The translations under genes were made by a program, and so were the position numbers. A stretch of DNA of 64,000 bases from Malus domestica (lineage: Eukaryota > Streptophyta > Magnoliopsida > Rosales > Rosaceae). A model generated the notes under the pieces. That model made no database searches and was not told the DNA's origin. It worked only from the letters and a program-made list of their open reading frames with translations. Location of the stretch: assembly GCF_042453785.1 (NCBI RefSeq), contig NC_091670.1, forward strand, positions 682,001 to 746,000. The letters run 5' to 3'. Below, one piece after another: positions 21,276 through 33,040 of this stretch; position 1 is the stretch's first letter, and every line of letters begins with the position of its first letter.

Positions 21276-23790
21276 CTATCTCAAACCCATTACAGGCCAT
21301 GGATTTATTCCAGCTGCTGGCAGCGAAGGTCGCATTATAGGAACTCGCTTCACCACTGAAAATGCTTCATTGAGACGCACAGCACGGCTCATGAACTGAG
21401 ACACCTTCTGTAAATATCCCTCAGTTAGATATCCCAGGTTGGCCACCTCAACATATATCTCAAAACACAAAAGAATAATATTTCTTACAACCAGACCCGC
21501 TTGAGCTAGAGCTCATTGCCCAAGACAAAATACTTTGAAGAATAAGTAATCAAGGTCAAAGATTCACAAATAAGCCCCTTGTCGCGAGAAAAAAAAAGGG
21601 TTTAGAATACCTCAAGTGTCCATGATGATTTATTCTATAGCAACTATCTTTGGATTCATGATCTCTTGAATATGTTGAAATAACCATTAAAAGGTAACCC
21701 TTCACCTTTTTGATAAATTGAAAGTATAAAATAAACTGATAGACTTCATTAAGGTCCATTTTGTTTCTAGTTTTGTGTTTCCATGCATAACTTTCTAACT
21801 GGCCTATATTGCAAGCTTTCACAAGTTCTTTTAAAGCTATCAGTTCTCTCGGTCTATAAATTTTTAAAAACTATTAGATTGAGTGATCTCTGAGCCTAAA
21901 GTTTCTTTCCACTTCAAAGCAGCGGCAAACCAAAAAAAAAATGCAGATACATGAGCATTAAGTTGCATTGAGGAAAAAAGTAGTAGATAGAGGCTGAAGC
22001 AAATTGGTGGACTAAAACCAGTGTAGTAGCATCAGCATAGGTCGTAGGATAGTCACCTTGCAGGGTATTAGTTTCTCTTCTTCGGATCTATGTTTTGTTA
22101 TGAGGAAAGGATAAGAGAATTAGTTTTTCAATGACAGAGAGATTGGGGAATCACCATTGTGTATAGTTCTCAGCTTCCCAAAATGTTTGCTATCAAAATG
22201 TTGTTTGTTTGTATAAGTTTGACTACTAATTCACCTCTATTTAAACTTTGATATTTAACTTTTATAGTGATCAAATATCCACCGTTTCTCATCCAAAGAA
22301 ACGAGAGAAAAAGGTGATACCAGTAAGTTAACATAATAACATCATCTATCAAATAATGGAGGAAGGTGAATAAAACGGGATTTTTACATTCCTTTGCACC
22401 AGAAAATGTCGAGAAAAAACAAAACACAGTGTGCAAAAAGTACTCCCAAATGATTATTTATGTTTAAGACAAGTAGTCAAGATTGGAAAACAGAAAAGAA
22501 AGATATGAAATGGTAGCATTAAAACTTTTTGCTTACACAAGTCGCTAAATGACAAAAAACAAAGACATATCAGAATGATTCCTATCGCACTTGGGTAGAT
22601 TCCTTTTAACGAGTCATTGTTTTGCTACAAGAGGACCTAGGAATACAAAGAGTTTGATATAATTGGTTTAAAGAAAGCTTCGTATTTCAACTTTTAACTT
22701 TCCAAATAAATAGCAAACACTGGTGCATGAAAACAGATGCAAAAAGATGGTTTAAAACTTTTGATTGACAGCCATAAAGTACAGACCACATAGTAATCTC
22801 AATGCAGGCATACTTAACAAATTGCAATAACATGAATTGAAAAACCATGATCACTAAATTAATCGATAATAAATTGCAATAACTAACCTTATCATCCAGA
22901 GTAACCTTGAGCTGCAAGCTCTGGCTCTTTCGCTTCATCTTGTGCAATCTCCGCCCCAAGAGCACTAAACCCATTACCGCTGCAGCCACAGACAAGGACC
23001 AAACAGGGCTTACCCTGAAAACACAATACTTCAAGACCTCAAATGGGACCTTCCACCACAGGATTGTCCTCTTCCCTACCTCTTCACCGGATTTCGGCTC
23101 TGATTTCTCATCTTCAACTGCACTACTTTGACTCTCAACCGATTGTCCTTCTGGCTCATTGTCCAAGTTATTTCCACTTTCCAAGCCACTAAAACCTATC
23201 TCGCTTTCCTTCGCAACCTTCTCAAATTTCACAGAAACCAGACTGTCGCCGCCTGAATCAGACCAGAACTTTCCCAAATCCTTATCAAGACTTCCGTTTT
23301 CCCCAATTGCTTCAAAGCTCACTCGGCCCTGAGCATCCAACCCACTAACTTTCTCATCCACAGCTCCCCTTTCTCCAGCCCCTCCACAACCCACATGGCC
23401 TTTCTCACTTTCCACAAAACCCAATTCTTTTTTCCCCTCAAAATCATGACTTTTTCGGTCATCGGACCGATCACTTGCCGAATCGGACCAAAACCCACCC
23501 GATTCTTTTCCACCATATTGAGTCATGGAACCCGGGTCAATCCAACTGGGGTTGTCGGACTCAACCGAACCCTCTTCGCCGGCATCAATCACCGCCTTAC
23601 CATACCCGAACCTCCCTTGATTATCCAGGGAGAAGTAATCAGGCCTGATCATACCTTCGGCTTGAACATCGATTCCCTCGAAGCTCCTAGGGCTATCAAT
23701 CGAGTCGTCTGAGTTAACCAGGGTAGGGTCCGAGCTGTTTAGCACCTCCCAGTCCTGCAACTCACCAACTTCTCCTCCTCCTCCGTCCAT
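21276..23790 (-). CDS. single-pass membrane protein, ATG8-interacting-protein-like
   Basis: Two exons on the minus strand: 22888-23790 and, after a 1.48-kb intron, 21276-21407 (TTTACAG|AAGGTG acceptor), giving about 344 residues. The N-terminal 240 residues are acidic, Ser/Gly-rich and look disordered, with a FWSDS pair at 100-104 and 175-179. One membrane segment lies at about 262-280 (VWSLSVAAAVMGLVLLG), followed by a basic stretch. WEVL at 14-17 fits the ATG8-interacting motif W-x-x-L. This arrangement, with the AAAVMGLVxLG membrane segment, resembles plant ATI proteins that link ER or plastid bodies to autophagy. The family name is by resemblance only. The acceptor could instead be at 21434 (GTTGAG|GTGGCC), adding nine residues. 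Confidence 0.72.
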
Positions 23791-25060
23791 GGCGGGAATT
23801 GATTGGCGGGTATTCGGAATCGGAGGAAATGATAGAAACTCAATAGAACAGTATCAAATTAACAAACCCTAACCCAAAATCTTAATAGAGTAAGCCATAC
23901 CCTAACCGCGACCAAATGGAAATGAGGTTTCTCTTCCCTCTTGGGGTGTTGGATTGGCAACGAAAAGCAAAGACAGGGTGTTTTTATTGGTACACCACAC
24001 AAAAATACAGGTACCCTTTTATTCCCAATTCCCACAGATTACACCCACCCCTGTATTTTGATATTTTGAGCAGGGATGATGAGGACTAAGACTTACACGT
24101 TGTTGAAGCTGGGCCACCTGTGGTGTTGAAGAATCGGGGCAACACACAAGATAAAAGCCAGAGGTCAAGTTTGTAAATTTCAATACTTTCCGGAAGCTTT
24201 GACTAATGGGATCTTGCCACGTCATGGGTAGAGTGGGATGACGAGTGGTGGAACATTGGCCCTTTTAGAAGAGAATGATTTATGTAGACACAGATACACT
24301 CTTACAGTGTCGTATCGTGTTACTTATGTTATTGGAATAGAGAAATAAGTTTTTACAAGCATTTTATTGATGCTAAAACATTCCGTGCGGTGTATCAGTG
24401 TTGTAAATTGTAGGAGAGAATTTTGAGATGTCCTTTTCTTGACAGAGTAGGAGGAATTGAAATTGGGGGATTGTTGGAAGAAAGGAAGGAGTGGGCAACA
24501 AGACAACCGGACGCCACCAATTTTTCTTCGGTGCAACCACCGTTACCAATTCATGGCTGTTGGATTTAAGTGGGTTTTGGTACCTTGACGGGCCTGTTGG
24601 GGTCTATCTGAGACAGACCAATTAGGATTACACGATCGTGTGCTTATTTTCTTGACGAATGTATCTGTGGTAGTCTGTCACTGGAGTCTCACATCAAATA
24701 ATAAATAGATTCTTTTACTTTAATTTTTTTCGGCGACAATTGAGAATAATAATCAACAATGGATGCGCCGGCTTGTTGGGTGGGGTGGGCGGTTGGAATT
24801 TGGTTGGAAAAATCGATTGGGAATTAAGAATTTGTATGGCACATGTACATTATTATAAAAACGTTTTTGTTATTTATATGAAAATATATATGTGTGTTGA
24901 TTTTTCATACGTACTTTTGTATTATTAAAATAAAACATTATTACGGTAATTTATTAATGTCATACAAGTTGGTATTGGAAATATCGGAAATTAAACCCAA
25001 CTTCACTCATGCGATCCACTTTTTCTCCATGTTGTTCAAATACCACAGGTTTTGATTTTG
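23791..25060. other. intergenic, upstream of the ATI-like gene
   Basis: The first 200 bases hold the likely leader and promoter of the ATI-like gene (AACCCTAACCC near 23865). The rest is AT-rich with no codon structure or repeat that I can identify. Confidence 0.4.
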
Positions 25061-25358
25061 CTAGTTTAAATTAGAAAGATTGGAGCTAGGGAAGCTATTC
25101 ATTGACAGTAGGGTTCTAAAGCCAACAGAGAGTGTCACAATTCCAAGAGAGACGCCAAAACCTGGAACCTGCTTTCTACCTGGTGTTTCTCTAAGGTTGT
25201 CGTAATGTCCACCAGCGGCAAATTTATAGCAGAAATTAAGCAATCACAATAGATGCTTCCGCAATTGCTGCCCTCTTGTTTTAAGTTTATACAACAGTCC
25301 TAAATGAATCGTACAAACGTACCAAATTGTCTAAAACACTTGCGCCCTTCTCGCCACC
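25061..25358 (-). pseudogene. histidyl-tRNA synthetase 3' gene fragment
   Basis: On the minus strand, 25105-25215 translates to AAGGHYDNLRETPGRKQVPG then FGVSLGIV, matching GGRYDNL...[15 protein letters not shown] of the intact gene at 36227-36367. Further up, 25265-25358 matches the start of the 94-codon exon of the intact gene, including the same exon edge (CACCT at 25354-25358), but with internal loss. The class II motif-3 arginine is missing and frames are broken. It is a decayed duplicate of exons 5-6, about 9.5 kb from the end of the intact gene, and its upstream part is cut off by the gypsy element that starts at 25382. Confidence 0.75.
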
Positions 25359-25381
25359 TAACGAACGTACCAATTGCATGT

Positions 25382-26112
25382 TGTGGATGCAAATTTCTTC
25401 CTCCTTGATCTTGGACAATTTTGCACCTACAAAACAATTAACACCTTAGGTTAAGGCCAAGAGCCTCACGCGCCCACGATGAATGGGGGGGGCTTTGGCC
25501 GAAGAACCTCCGATGCCAAAGTTAGAATTTAGAGAGAAAGAGTGTTTAAAGAATTTTAGAATTTTTGCCAAAGTGTTGGAATGAATATTTGGTGAAAATA
25601 TGAGCCTATTTATAGGGCTAGGTTGGTTTAGGTTTTATTTTGGTTTAATTAGCCAATTAATTGGCTAATTAAACATAAAAGGAAATATTTTTTGATTATG
25701 GAATTAATTGGCTAATAAAAAGGAAGAAATGGTGAAAAAAGGTAGAAAAAGTGATGGATTAGGTTTTGAATGGGGATAGCCGGCCATGTGGTGTTTTAGG
25801 GTTGAATTGGATGTATTTTGTGGTTATTTGGATATAATGGATGGTTTAATTGACAATTAATGGGTTAATTAGGCAATAAACCCATTAATTAGCCAATTAA
25901 CATAATTTAAAAGGAATGTGTTTGGGAATTACCTTGTAGAAAGGATTTGATGAGATGGACTTTGAATTGTTACCTATTTTGGGCACTTCTGTCTTGGTTG
26001 AAAGAGGGTTGCCCGCTGCTTGCGCGTGGGAACCTCGTTGTACTGCAAAGGTATTTTTGTCCTTTTTGTCCAAAAATCCACGTGTCGCCTTGTGAATATT
26101 TTTGGCTCCACA
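25382..26112 (-). repeat. 3' LTR of the gypsy element
   Basis: 731 bp, pairs with 32068-32797. I count about 12 substitutions and one length change in a G run between the two, so the insertion is fairly recent. The LTR holds an inverted AATTAGCCAATTAATTGGCT type motif. Confidence 0.88.
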
Positions 26113-26269
26113 AATGCCCCCACACCTGTTGAGCTGCTCGCAGAAAAGGGCAGCATGTGTAGAGATCTTCTTGCTTTAGGAAACTTATGACTGCTTCCTA
26201 TTTTGATGTAGATCTCTTTTTAATAGGAAATTAGATCCTTCTAGGAAAGGGAAATAAATTTCTCTCAAA

Positions 26270-27240
26270 GCCTATTTAAGTCCACCTTAAGTGGGTTATT
26301 AAATCAACTTTGGAGAGCGATTTATTCTACCCTACAAGAGAGAGATAGCTTAGAGGATATTTGTTCCCCCTCCTCTAGCAATCTTCTACATCTTGCCCGT
26401 GCAAAGGACCGTCTTTCGTTGCTTTCTTCGTCTTCTTCGTGCCGCACTGAGGTAAGAAAAAATTAATTTTCCTTGTCTTCTTCTTGGATGGTGCTACCTC
26501 GGGGCAGCCGTCGGGGTGGTGCGGCACGTCCGCTGGCATAGGCCAGAAGTCGACTCGGCATGGGCCGATGAGGTATTGTGGCAGAGACAACTGCTTTAAG
26601 CTGCTCGACTTGGCTAGAACCAATGGCAGCTTGTATGGCTGGGGCCACGGATTGTGGTGCTGTGGCGCAGTGCTAGGCGAGTCACATGGCTCATGTCTTT
26701 TTGGGCTTTTGGACATGACGCGAGCTAGGCAGGTGACTGAAGAGGTTGCGGGCCTCATGAGCTGCTGGAATGTTGGGTTGAACTCCCCTGCTGGGTAGCA
26801 CGAATGACGTTGGCTACTTTAACTCTCTTCGTCAGGAGAAACGTGGGATGCTCTTAAAATAAGAGGTGAATAGGATCAAGGCGGATGCATTGGCTCATCC
26901 AATCACCGTTGTGGATCTTGCTGCAAGTGAAGGTGGGAAAATGGATCTTCCCTGCCTGCTCAAGAGATGCCGGCTGAGAAAAAACCAAAAGACTTCTTTC
27001 GCTGCTTATGCAAAGGATGAAAAGTTGATTGCTGCTTATAATCAAGTGATCCACTTTAAGAGAATCGTTGATAGGCTTGAACCCCAAGTGTTGGAACTTC
27101 AAGGTGTACTGAAGATCAACGAAAGTTTGAAGAAAGAAATGGATGAGCTGCAGCGCGTCCATGTTGGTATTGGTAAAGTAGTTGGAGAAGTTGGTGCCTA
27201 GGCTGGAGCAGTCAGGGGTGATGCCGCTACTAAGAGCTTC
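26270..27240 (+). other. reverse-strand open frame and leader inside the gypsy element
   Basis: The plus-strand frame 26875-27201 encodes about 108 residues with a coiled-coil-like C-terminal half (KRIVDRLEPQVLELQGVLK and ESLKKEMDELQ). It lies next to the 3' LTR and opposite to gag-pol. A TATA-like CCTATTTAAG at about 26271 and an untranslated-looking purine/pyrimidine leader precede it; upstream codons (26488 onward, MVLPRGSRRGG) carry stops. Tat-lineage gypsy elements such as Grande are known to carry an extra reverse-strand gene in this position, so I infer a decayed version of that. No function can be named. Confidence 0.5.
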
Positions 27241-28290
27241 GCAGCTGCTGAAGGTGTGGCGACCGAATAGTCGTGGGATGTCCAGGCTGCTAAAATGTAG
27301 TCATCTAGGTAGCCTTTAAGATTTTCTTTGTTTTTCCTTGTAGCTCATGTTTTGCTTGAACTCATTCGGCCTTTACTAGTCGTTTATAAACATGTTTTCC
27401 TTAGCTTTTCTTCATTTTTGCTTCTTTTGTTCATGCCCTAACCTTTAGACTTGATAGACCAGTGGCAAGCATGCTACTTTTTTATAAGCAGACAAGCTCG
27501 CGTAGCCTATGTAGCCGTAGGTGTTGGTGTAGAACTTTGCAAAGTTGTTAGTCATTAGGTTGGCAACTAGATGCCTTACTTACAGAAGCAGACAAGTCCG
27601 CGTAACCACTAGGTTGTTAACCTTGACTTTCTCCAATTTCGTAGGTTGCGTAGCAAGTATCACAACACTTTAGGACTTGGTGTAGGTTGTTCCGCGCTTG
27701 GCAGAGGTGAAGCTTATCGACTACGTAGCATGTCGGCAGTGGATAAAACTTCGTATATGCGTGCTAGCTTGTTTAACCTTTCACAAGAATGTGCGGTTGT
27801 ATAAGTTTAGTGCGGCTTTACTGCTCGAAGGGCAAGCCGTAAGCAGTCTTCCGAAATCTGTAGACTACCTTAGTGCACTCGGTAGCAGCTTTAGGATTCC
27901 AGGGTAGTCGTCCATCGGATGTACTGCGTAATGTGCCCTCTCCGTCTCTAGGGCCCGGTTCCCCACGGATTAGGCCAAGAGACCCAAATTCCTTCAGTTA
28001 GCTAAGGCTTGAAAAAGACCATTACGGCTACTTCTAAGAATCCCGGCGCAAGCCATCGTGCATCTAGTTATACTAAGGTAGCCCGGCTCATCCACGTCTA
28101 GATATTCGAAGTGTAGAGTTTATCCTCCCATTCTTGAAGAGCTGACCCATGTGGGTGTCGGGGAATTGGTTTACCTTTTCGCGTTGGAGATCAATTAGTT
28201 TACCCTCTCGCACTGGAGAGCATGGTTGGTCCCTCGGGGGGCGCAATTCCTGCGGTAAGTCCCTAAGAAGGGCGCGGTCTTCTTTTGAAG
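27241..28290 (-). other. non-coding 3' internal region of the gypsy element
   Basis: No family match. A phrase around AGCAGACAAGCTCGCGTAGCC at about 27488 recurs near 27588 (AGCAGACAAGTCCGCGTAACC), so there is a weak internal repeat of about 100 bp. No intact gene. Confidence 0.4.
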
Positions 28291-28301
28291 TGCAGGAGTG
28301 A

Positions 28302-29420
28302 TCAGTTGTTGTAAGCATGCAGCCAAGCCAAGTCGTGATTACTTCTGAATTCCTCATTGAAAAACAAGTTAAACGAACGAGAACTTAGATATAAGGTAAG
28401 AACTGCATAACAACTGGATAATCCTCGGCTGGTGAGGTAGTGCCCGTCGAGCTGCTTGAGTCTTCGGGCTTTGATGTAGCGAGATGTCACACATTGTACT
28501 TCCTCATATTGTAGGCGTTCCACTGTTTTTCGATCTTTTTGTCGTTTTATGGTGGCGAGGGTGTAATTGTTCTTACCACATACTCTGCTGATCTTGTACG
28601 GACTTTCCCAGATGGGATCCATATTTTTAGAGCCTTTTCTGCTGGCAGTGATGAAGGTTTTTCTTATGACCAGATCTCCGAGCTGGAACTGCTGGATCTT
28701 GGCCCTTTTGTTGTAGCTTGAGAGGAGTTGATGCTGGTAGGCTGCAATGCGAGTGATAGTCTGTTCGCGCCTCTCTTCTGCCAGATTTAAGTTTGTGGCC
28801 ATCTCATTTCGGTTGCTCGTCTTTTGGTTGTGTGATATGCCCATAAACATCATTGGAGTTCGTCTGACCATTTTCTTTTCTTATTGGTGGGGGATTTCTT
28901 ACAGCAGTCGAGGATCATCTTAGTGGATGTTTTGGCCCGCCTATTGCCTTGAGGATATCTTGGCGTAGACATGTGCTGCTTGATGCCATATTTTTGGAAG
29001 AACTTTGCCAAATCTTTGCCCACGAATTGCGGGCCGTTGTCGGTGACAATGGATTAAGGGATGCCAAATCGGCAAATGATACTTCTTCATATGAAGCGCT
29101 CTATGTCCGTCTGAACCATGATCGTCATGGGCTCTGCTTCTACTTATTTGGTGAAGTAGTCGGTTGCCATGATCATCATGCATTTGCCCCTGGTAGTCTG
29201 GCTGGTGATTAGCTAGGACTCGGAATGAATGGAAAACTTTTTCACCACCAAGTCTTTTGTCATTCGAAGGCCTGCTAGTGAGGCTTCGTACTCTGCTTCG
29301 TTGTTAGATGCTTTGAAGCTTAGAGTGATCGCCTGCTTGAGCATTGAAACGTCTGGGGTGGCAAGAACCATGGCTGCTCACGAGCCTTTGTAGTTGGATG
29401 TGCCGTCGACATGCAAACGC
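28302..29420 (-). pseudogene. gypsy pol remnant: RNase H joined to integrase
   Basis: Minus strand, from high to low coordinates: an RNase H piece (ASNNEAEYEASLAGLRMTKDL, about 29250-29320), then an abrupt join to the integrase core (ATDYFTK, then SIVTDNGPQFVGKDLAKFF near 29050), then the integrase C-terminal part (RIAAYQHQLLSSYNKRAKIQ and FQLGDLVIRK...YKI, 28480-28770). Three stop codons break the core and the catalytic glutamate region reads GNRRAK in place of the usual NGQAE-like motif. The jump from RNase H to the middle of integrase marks a deletion. Confidence 0.8.
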
Positions 29421-29788
29421 CAGAAATCTCCATTGAGGGAGCAGGTGTGGCTAAAGTGTGCTCGGCTGCCTTCGGGGCGTCGTTGGGCCGAGTTGTTGCG
29501 TTCGTCAGAAAACTTTGCATCTGCCAGGGTCTACGCCTTTATCGTCGTCGGTTTGGATTCGGCGGAATAGTGTGTCATGATGATGACTGCTTGCGTTTGA
29601 AGGTAAAACTTAAACTTTTGGGTTACAACAATTATCGCCAAAGTTAGCTTTTGAATTTTTAATAGCATCGAGGAGAGCTTATGAACTGTAGAATACAGGT
29701 AGTCGGGCCCCCATGTCTTCTCGCATGATGGTAGAGCTTATTGCTACTTTAGATACCGTCAAACATGCGAATAAGTCATCCACTGCTT

Positions 29789-31903
29789 CTAGGGAGGTGA
29801 TGTCGGGTACTTCTTCAAGTCCTTGAATGTGCATTGGCGAGCCTCATCCCAAAGTGCATGCTTCTCTGCCAAAGCAAAAGAGTTTGCCAGAGTTAGATCT
29901 TCTTTCATGATTAATTTTCCGAATAGCGGGTGGTCTGCTGGAAGTCCTTTTTGGAAGGCTGCTCTAGCTATCGAGTCGTTGCATCTGACTATTTTTGCCT
30001 TCTCTACTTTGAACCTCCTCACATAGTCGCGAAGCGACTCTTTTGGGTTCTTCTTGACGTCGAACAAATGGTCAGACTTCTTTTTTATCGAGCGATAAGA
30101 TGAATATTCTTTGGTGAAAACCAAAGAAAGTTCGTAAAAATTCCGGATAGATTGTGGTGGCAGGGTGTAGAACCAATCTTGCGCCTCGCCTTATAGAGTG
30201 GTGGCGAATATCTTGCACATAAGATCATCGTTGTTTCGATAAAGGATCATTGTGGTTCGGTAGCCCTTTAAGTGTCTATCCAGGTCTTCATCCCATTTGA
30301 AAGATGTGAAATATGGCATGTTGAACTCGCATGGAGGCTCTGCCTGCTCGATCTCGTCCGTGAAGGGTGACCTACTTATATTGGTCATGTTCCGTTGTAG
30401 TGCCTCGTCGGTGACCTCGTTGCGTTGGAAATCATGCAATCGCTTGGTCAATAGTCTCTCTACTTCTTCCTGAATTTGCCTTTATTGAGGTAACAGAGCT
30501 CTCAGCTGCCCCTAGCCATGACTTGCTGGTCTAGGCTGCTCTTCCATGTGTTTGGCTCATCTATGTCACGGATGCAGTGCATGTGGTGCGTTCCTAGCAG
30601 GCGAGCGAGTTCTTATCAGGCTGCTGGTTGAACTTGAGCGGGATTGAGTGACTGCTTCTCTCCGTCCGTCGTGCTGCCTACTCTGATGTGAGGTGGAGGA
30701 TGCTCCTTGTGGGCTTAGTCGCGAATGGACACTTTGCCCGGAAGGTTGCTCATGTTGACTATCGAAGTATGACCCCAACCGTGAATGTATGCTCATCCGT
30801 GGCCCTAGTCGAGAGTGCATGCTCCTCCGCGCGCTAAGACGGGAATGTACACTGCCCAAACGTTCGGCTCGTGGCTGGTTGAATGGCTGCTTGCTGGGAC
30901 GCTGCTGGAAAGGTCTGTCTGCCCTTGTCCTACTTCGGGATACCTCGTTCGGGGCACATTGGATCCCGATGCGTTGCAAAAGTTGATTCACCAAGGTTGT
31001 CTCTTGTGCAAGGGCGCTCGTCAACTCTATGACTTGTCGAGACAAGTGTTGTTCGCCATTTGGATTGGAAGAGCTTGGAAGGAATGCGCCTCATTGGGCA
31101 GTGGAAGAGTGGTAGACTCCGGGCGCGAGATTTGAGTTGGGAAATGTCAAATCCGCAAAAAAATGTGGTAAGAATGCCCCCGGCTCGATGCTAGGTCCAG
31201 ATGGTTGAGATAGTCTTGGGCCGACTTGGGCTGCTTGGAAAGCCACGAGAGCAGGCTGGGCCATGAGAGTGGGCTGCTCGACTGGAACTGGCTGGGCCAC
31301 GGAAGTGGGTTGCTCGACTGAAATTGGCTGGACAACGGGAGTGGGCTGCTCGTCGGGAGCAGGCTGGGTCACGAGAGCAGGCTGCTTGGGAGGAGCTGGT
31401 TAGGCCACGGGAGTGGGCTGCTCGTCGAGAGCAGGTTGGGTCACGAGAGCAAGCTGCTTGGCAGGAGCAGGCTGGGCCGCGAGAGCAGGTTGCTTGGCGG
31501 GAGCAGGCGGGGCCACGGGAGTGGGCTGGGTCACGAGAGCAGGCTGCTTGGCAGGAGCAGGCTGGGCCGCGAGAGCAGGTTGCTTGGCGGGAGCAGGCTG
31601 CTTAGAATGTGATGCAAGCGAATGCGAGGCTTGGGCCCGGGCCCGTGCAAACTTGGATGGCACGACTTGGGCCGTGGCCTTGGTGTCGTGAGCCTTGGAT
31701 GGCACGGCTCGAGCCGTGGTGAAGGCACCATGAACCTCGCCACGGGTGGCTACCTCGGTAGCCACCGTGGTGGTTCCCATGGTGGAAACTCGTGGTGGTG
31801 GTGCTGCTCCACTTATTGTCGCATTTAGCCTCATGGATCTCCGCAATCCCATTTCTTGAACATTAGAATTTTCACTTGTGGAATTTTCTAAATTTCTAGC
31901 CAT
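29789..31903 (-). pseudogene. gypsy gag remnant
   Basis: Starts at an ATG at 31901-31903 (MARNLENSTSENSN) and reads through a low-complexity zone of about 20 repeats of a QPAPAKQPALV type, with stops near 31400 and 31089 in an otherwise continuing frame. A stretch with four SRLxxRxSVHSRL units follows (30720-30850). The gag domain proper is at 29789-30170 (EYSSYRSIKKKSDHLFDVKK, then ESLRDYVRRFKVEKAKI), a standard retrotransposon gag signature. A frameshift lies between 30124 and 30566. Non-functional. Confidence 0.82.
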
Positions 31904-32067
31904 TATATTTTGCTTATACGTTTTATCAAAGAACCTTTGCAAGTAAAAAATTCTAATAATAAGAACGTATGATAAATATTCAAATGGACTAGAAAATAAA
32001 GAAAAAACCTTTTTGTGCGAAAGTCTTCTACGAGTATGGATTTCAACTCTCAATGAAAGCACCAATT

Positions 32068-32797
32068 TGTGGATGCAAATTTCTTCCTCCTTGATCTTGG
32101 ACAATTTTGCACCTACAAAACAATTAACACCTTAGGTTAAGGCCAAGAGCCTCACGCGCCCACGATGAATGGGGGGGCTTTGGCCGAAGAACCTCCGATG
32201 CCAAAGTTAGAATTTAGAGACAAAGAGTGTTTAGAGAATTTTGGGATTTTTGCCAAAGTGTTGGAATGAATATTTGGTGAAAATATGAGCCTATTTATAG
32301 GGCTAGGTTGGTTTAGGTTTTATTTTGGTTTAATTAGCCAATTAATTGGCTAATTAAACATAAAAGGAAATATTTTTTGGTTATGGAATTAATTGGCTAA
32401 TAAAAAGGAAGAAATGGTGAAAAAAGGTAGAAAAAGTGATGGATTAGGTTTTGAATGGGGATAGCCAGCCATGTGGTGTTTTAGGGTTGAATTGGATGTA
32501 TTTTGTGGTTATTTGGATATAATGGATGGTTTAATTGACAATTAATGGGTTAATTAGGCAATAAACCCATTAATTAGCCAATTAACATAATTTAAAAGGA
32601 ATGTGTTTGGGAATTACCTTGTAGAAAAGATTTGATGAGATGGACTTTGAATTGTTACCTATTTTGGGCACTTCTGTCTTGGTTGAAAGAGGGTTGCCCA
32701 CTACTTGCGCGTAGGAACCTCGTTGTACTGCAAGGGTATTTTTGTCATTTTTGTCCAAAAATCCACGTGTCGCCTTGTGAATATTTTTGGCTCCACA
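32068..32797 (-). repeat. 5' LTR of the gypsy element
   Basis: 730 bp, the upstream LTR for transcription on the minus strand. It ends at TGTGGATGC (32068), followed by the primer-binding region inside the element. See the partner at 25382-26112. Confidence 0.88.
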
Positions 32798-33040
32798 CGT
32801 CTCTTTTGTGTCTCTTTACTAAGTTTTTTGACACGTGTCCCTCTACTTAAAAGAAACACAAATGAGACATGCAATTGAGGACAGTAGACCCTTGGCCTAA
32901 GTAGCAAACCATAATGATTTAGACTGTTGGGTTCTAGGTCATACATTTAGGATACCATTGATTCGAATAATTAATTATGTAGCGAAACTAAACATATAAA
33001 TAATAAAGTTAGGCAATTTTTATTTGATATTTTTTTCAAG

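Larger units (their letters stand above)
25382..32797 (-). mobile_element. Ty3/gypsy LTR retrotransposon, RT-deficient, 7.4 kb
   Basis: Two direct LTRs of about 730 bp (25382-26112 and 32068-32797) start and end with the inverted pair TGTGGA / TCCACA. The element reads on the minus strand: after the right LTR comes TTGGTGCTTTCATTGAGAG at about 32047-32066 as the primer-binding region, then gag, an RNase H remnant, an integrase remnant and the integrase tail. Protease and reverse transcriptase are absent, so it cannot move by itself. A separate open frame on the plus strand lies near the left LTR. No matching target duplication is seen (CATGT left, CGTCT right), hinting at rearrangement of a flank. 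Confidence 0.88.

Noticed and set aside
31324-31691. Plus-strand frames rich in W, R, E, A, G across the gag repeats
   Set aside because: They are the reverse of the proline/glutamine repeats of gag and have no independent support.
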